Of a stretch of 64,000 nucleotides of DNA, positions 60,967 to 64,000 are shown piece by piece. Below the pieces are notes generated by a model. It worked only from the letters and a program-made list of their open reading frames with translations. It had not been told where the DNA came from and searched no databases. The translations under genes and the position numbers were made by a program. Source of the DNA: JASSUD01 sp031963445 (GTDB lineage Bacteria > Pseudomonadota > Gammaproteobacteria > Burkholderiales > Burkholderiaceae); the NCBI GenBank assembly GCA_031963445.1, contig JASSUH010000001.1, positions 992,001-1,056,000 of the forward strand. Direction: 5' to 3'. Numbering within the stretch: the first letter of the stretch is position 1; each line of letters starts with the position of its first letter.

Positions 60967-61852
60967 ATTTCAAACTTGGTTAAGTGCGAGGCTTGCCAAT
61001 ATCGAAGAGGTGCTCGAAAGGTTGTTGCCCGCTGCTGATAGACGGCCTGCGCGACTACACCAGGCGATGCGCTATGCTGTCTTAGACGGTGGCAAGCGTA
61101 TACGTGCGCTGTTGTGTTATGCCGCAGGCGAGGCTGTGCAAGCGCCTCTGACTGCGTTGCATAGCGCTGCCGCTGCGTTAGAAATGGTGCACGCTTATTC
61201 GTTGGTGCATGATGATCTGCCTATGATGGATAACGATGATCTAAGGCGCGGTAAGGCAACAGTTCATCTGCAATATGATGAAGCTACCGCTCTGCTGGTG
61301 GGTGACGCGTTGCAAACGCAAGCTTTCATCGTATTAAGTACGGCTGAATTGCCCCCTTCACGGCAAGCCGCTTTGGTAAGAGAGTTAGCGCTTGCCAGTG
61401 GCTCGCTCGGGATGGCTGGGGGCCAGGCAATTGATTTAACCAGTGTTGGCGCAACCTTATCCGCAGCTGAGCTGGAAACGATGCATCGGATGAAAACCGG
61501 TGCGTTATTGCAAGCCGCGGTGCGCATGGGCATGCTATGTAATCCGCAAACGCATGCCATGGAAAATGAATATGCCGCTGCTCTACAGCAATATGCATCC
61601 TCGATTGGCCTGGCGTTTCAAGTGATAGACGATATTCTTGATGCGACTAGTGGTTCAGCCATACTTGGCAAAACAGCGGGTAAAGATGCGCGCTACGCTA
61701 AACCTACTTATGTCTCAATGCTGGGTCTTGACGCCTCTCGCGGCTTAGCCAAAAAACTGCATGCAGCGGCCCACGAAGCGCTTGTATCGCTTGGCCCACA
61801 AGGAGATCGGCTGGCTAAGTTGGCCGATCTAATGGTAGAGCGCGCACGCTAA
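60947..61852 (+). CDS. ispA: Farnesyl diphosphate synthase
   Basis: Condenses IPP with DMAPP and GPP to give farnesyl diphosphate. First Asp-rich motif in LVHDDLPMMDNDDLRRGKAT, second in AFQVIDDILDATSGSAILGK. YAVLDGGKRIRALLCYAAGE near the N-terminus is conserved. 301 aa. Starts with GTG 60947 inside xseB, with an AGG-type ribosome site. The TAA stop (61850-61852) is the first bases of a family B repeat. Confidence 0.95.
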   Translation: MPIHASEFQTWLSARLANIEEVLERLLPAADRRPARLHQAMRYAVLDGGKRIRALLCYAAGEAVQAPLTALHSAAAALEMVHAYSLVHDDLPMMDNDDLRRGKATVHLQYDEATALLVGDALQTQAFIVLSTAELPPSRQAALVRELALASGSLGMAGGQAIDLTSVGATLSAAELETMHRMKTGALLQAAVRMGMLCNPQTHAMENEYAAALQQYASSIGLAFQVIDDILDATSGSAILGKTAGKDARYAKPTYVSMLGLDASRGLAKKLHAAAHEALVSLGPQGDRLAKLADLMVERAR

Positions 61853-61968
61853 GGAACCTCTGCATAGCCCCTTGGGCGGCAGGATAATCAACTGGGCCTC
61901 CTTTGCCGTACTAATGTACCGTCTGCATCGGCATGCCTGGCCCTTGGGGCCGGGCAGCGGTTCCTTAA
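61850..61968. repeat. Family B repeat filling the ispA-dxs gap
   Basis: TAAGGAACCTCTGCATAGCC and GGCCGGGCAGCGGTTCCTTA are imperfect inverted ends, with CTGCATCGGCATGCCTGGC inside. It begins at the ispA stop codon and ends three bases before the first possible dxs ATG. Confidence 0.8.
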
Positions 61969-61986
61969 AAAATGTTTAGAAAAGCC

Positions 61987-63867
61987 ATGTACGACTTACT
62001 CAAAACCATCGATGACCCTGCTGCGTTACGCCAGCTTAAGCGTAGTGATCTAGTACAGCTGAGCGAAGAATTACGTGCTTTTCTGCTAGAAAGTGTTTCG
62101 CAGACGGGCGGACATTTGTCATCGAATCTGGGGACGGTCGAATTGACGGTAGCGTTGCACTACGTTTTTGATACGCCCTGGGATCGTATTGTTTGGGATG
62201 TCGGCCATCAAACTTATGCGCATAAAATTTTGACGGGCCGCCGTGCTGCGATGTCGACTCTGCGGCAGCATAGTGGTATTTCAGGCTTTCCTCGCCGGGT
62301 TGAGTCTAGCTACGATGCTTTTGGGACTGCGCATTCAAGCACCTCGATTTCTGCCGCTTTGGGGATGGCGCTGGCGAGCCGTTTGAAAGGTGAAGCACGC
62401 TATTCAATTGCGGTGATTGGCGATGGCGCCATGACTGCTGGTATGGCCTTTGAAGCCATGAATAATGCAGGGGTATGCGATGACCTGCCGCTATTGGTGA
62501 TTTTGAACGACAACGATATGTCGATCTCGCCGCCGGTCGGTGCATTAAATCGTTATTTGGCACGTTTGCTATCTGGCAGCTTTTACGCCCAAGCAAAACA
62601 AAAAGTGCGGCGCTTCCTGTCAGCAGCGCCTCCAGTGCTTGAGCTAGCGCAGCGTTTGGCCGAGCATGCGAAAGGAATCGTTACACCCGCTACCTTATTT
62701 GAAGAGTTCGGTTTTAATTATATTGGCCCGATTGATGGGCACGATCTTGACTCGCTCATTCCCACCTTACAAAACATTAAAGAGCTGAAAGGCCCTCAGT
62801 TCTTGCATATCATCACCCAAAAAGGGTATGGCTATAAACTTGCTGAAGCCGATCCAGTGCTCTATCACGGCCCTGGTAAATTTAATCCAGCAGAAGGAAT
62901 CAAACCCAGTAAGGCACCAAGCAAAACTTATACACAGATATTTGGCGAATGGCTATGCGATGCCGCGGCGCTTGACGCTCGTGTGGTGGGGATAACACCC
63001 GCGATGCGTGAAGGTTCTGGTTTAGTTGAATTTGAGCAGCGCTTTCCAGATCGTTATTTTGATGTGGGTATTGCTGAGCAACATGCGGTTACTTTTGCGG
63101 CTGGCTTGGCGGCTGAGGGTTTGCGTCCGGTTGTGGCGATTTATTCAACCTTCTTGCAGCGCGCTTATGATCAGTTGATTCATGATGTCGCTTTGCAAAA
63201 TTTGCCAGTGGTGTTTGCGCTTGACCGCGCAGGTTTGGTGGGGGCTGATGGGGCGACCCATGCTGGTGCTTATGATTTAGCCTTTCTGCGCTGTATTCCA
63301 AATATGACGGTGATGGCAGCCTCTGATGAAAACGAATGCCGGCAGATGCTCTACACCGCGCTACAACAACCTGGCCCTGCAGCCGTGCGTTATGCGCGAG
63401 GGGTTGGACCGGGTGTGCCTGTGGTTCAGGCATTCACTGAGATACCGCTAGGTAAAGGTGAAATTCGGCGCAAAGCTGCGCCAGTGACTGCGCATGCAGC
63501 GCCTCGCAAGCGCGTTGCTATCTTGGCCTTCGGCACGATGGTTGCGCCTGGCTTAGTCGCTGCCGAAGAGCTTGAGGCAACGCTTGCTAATATGCGTTTT
63601 GTGAAACCCCTCGATGATGCTTTGGTAGGTGAACTCGCGCAAACGCACGACGTACTTGTCACCCTTGAAGAAGGTTGCGTGATGGGAGGCGCGGGTTCAG
63701 CCTGTGTGGAAAGCTTGCTTGGCAGTGGCTTTACTTGTCCCGTATTACAATTGGGGCTACCTGATCATTTTATTGATCATGGCGATACAGCGAAGTTGCT
63801 TGCTGAGTGTGGGCTTGATAGTGAGGGAATTGTCCGAACCATTAGAGCTTTTCTAGCAACCTTGTAA
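61987..63867 (+). CDS. dxs: 1-deoxy-D-xylulose-5-phosphate synthase
   Basis: First enzyme of the MEP isoprenoid pathway, TPP-dependent. Marks: ESVSQTGGHLSSNLGTVELT, WDVGHQTYAHKILTGR, the TPP motif IGDGAMTAGMAFEAMNNAG through LNDND, and the catalytic Glu region DVGIAEQHAVTFAAGLAAEG. Complete at about 626 aa. ATG 61987 gives MYDLLKTIDDPAALRQLKRS, the family start; ATG 61972 would add five residues and lies three bases after a repeat element. Neither has a strong ribosome site, because the repeat fills the upstream gap. Confidence 0.95.
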   Translation: MYDLLKTIDDPAALRQLKRSDLVQLSEELRAFLLESVSQTGGHLSSNLGTVELTVALHYVFDTPWDRIVWDVGHQTYAHKILTGRRAAMSTLRQHSGISGFPRRVESSYDAFGTAHSSTSISAALGMALASRLKGEARYSIAVIGDGAMTAGMAFEAMNNAGVCDDLPLLVILNDNDMSISPPVGALNRYLARLLSGSFYAQAKQKVRRFLSAAPPVLELAQRLAEHAKGIVTPATLFEEFGFNYIGPIDGHDLDSLIPTLQNIKELKGPQFLHIITQKGYGYKLAEADPVLYHGPGKFNPAEGIKPSKAPSKTYTQIFGEWLCDAAALDARVVGITPAMREGSGLVEFEQRFPDRYFDVGIAEQHAVTFAAGLAAEGLRPVVAIYSTFLQRAYDQLIHDVALQNLPVVFALDRAGLVGADGATHAGAYDLAFLRCIPNMTVMAASDENECRQMLYTALQQPGPAAVRYARGVGPGVPVVQAFTEIPLGKGEIRRKAAPVTAHAAPRKRVAILAFGTMVAPGLVAAEELEATLANMRFVKPLDDALVGELAQTHDVLVTLEEGCVMGGAGSACVESLLGSGFTCPVLQLGLPDHFIDHGDTAKLLAECGLDSEGIVRTIRAFLATL

Positions 63868-63904
63868 AAAATTGGCTCAGCGAGTTGCTGTGATGCTCGC
63901 GTAA

Positions 63905-63951
63905 AAGAACCTCTGCATAACTCCTTTGAGCGGCAATATGCAGAGGTTCTT
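63905..63951. repeat. Short family B hairpin after dxs
   Basis: AAGAACCTCTGCATA and TATGCAGAGGTTCTT are perfect 15-bp inverted arms with a 17-base loop, 37 bases beyond the dxs stop. It is the minimal form of the family and a likely terminator. Confidence 0.75.
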
Positions 63952-64000
63952 CAATAGAGTAGTTGAATAGCTTTTTGAGAGACCTTCATGGGTCAAAAAT

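Overview
The window looks like a piece of a reduced-genome Burkholderiaceae chromosome, most like the fungus-dwelling endobacteria (Mycoavidus / Candidatus Glomeribacter type). This is inferred from three things: housekeeping genes that read as Burkholderia-like and keep Burkholderia-style neighbourhoods (hemE-priA; glmU-glmS with ttcA, folB and midA; cca-slt-5-FCL; LOG-polA; xseB-ispA-dxs), a moderate base composition with AT-rich accessory genes, and several proteins with eukaryote-type domains. No tRNA, rRNA, CRISPR array, intact transposase or phage gene was seen.

Layout. 1-6.4 kb: a kynureninase-derived chimera cut by the window edge, hemE, two perfect DnaA boxes, a proline-rich membrane protein and priA. 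6.5-14 kb: a small tail-anchored protein, a branched-chain amino acid binding protein, an RNA methyltransferase, an F-box/ankyrin protein, elbB and a D-2-hydroxyacid dehydrogenase. 14-25.4 kb: topB, two tandemly duplicated F-box/ankyrin genes and a 1189-residue repeat protein. 26-34.7 kb: maeB, three small or mid-sized membrane proteins sharing one upstream cassette, a pyrE pseudogene beside intact pyrE, a flavodoxin and argC. 34.8-49 kb: glmS, glmU, ttcA, folB, midA, cca, slt and 5-FCL, with an F-box/LRR gene and a lipase-like gene inserted between them. 49-53 kb: a small membrane protein, two c-type cytochromes and a CtaG-like factor. 53-64 kb: two short unknown proteins, then LOG, polA, ndh, xseB-ispA-dxs.

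The backbone supplies haem, UDP-GlcNAc, isoprenoid, pyrimidine, folate and tRNA-modification functions plus replication and repair. Laid over it is a set of likely host-directed proteins. Four carry a recognisable or probable F-box (three with ankyrin repeats, one with LRRs). Two carry PPxY or PPPY motifs of the kind bound by WW domains of Nedd4/Rsp5 ubiquitin ligases. Together these suggest two routes into a host ubiquitin system. Four small membrane-protein genes share a promoter-like box (AGCGCT, 13 bases, TAAAAA), with a palindrome that varies in a compensated way in three of them.

Intergenic space is heavily colonised by three families of hairpin repeats (called A, B and C here). Copies of A and B provide the stop codons of glmU and ispA, fill the whole ispA-dxs gap, and sit inside the cca reading frame, where the HD-domain motif is also lost.
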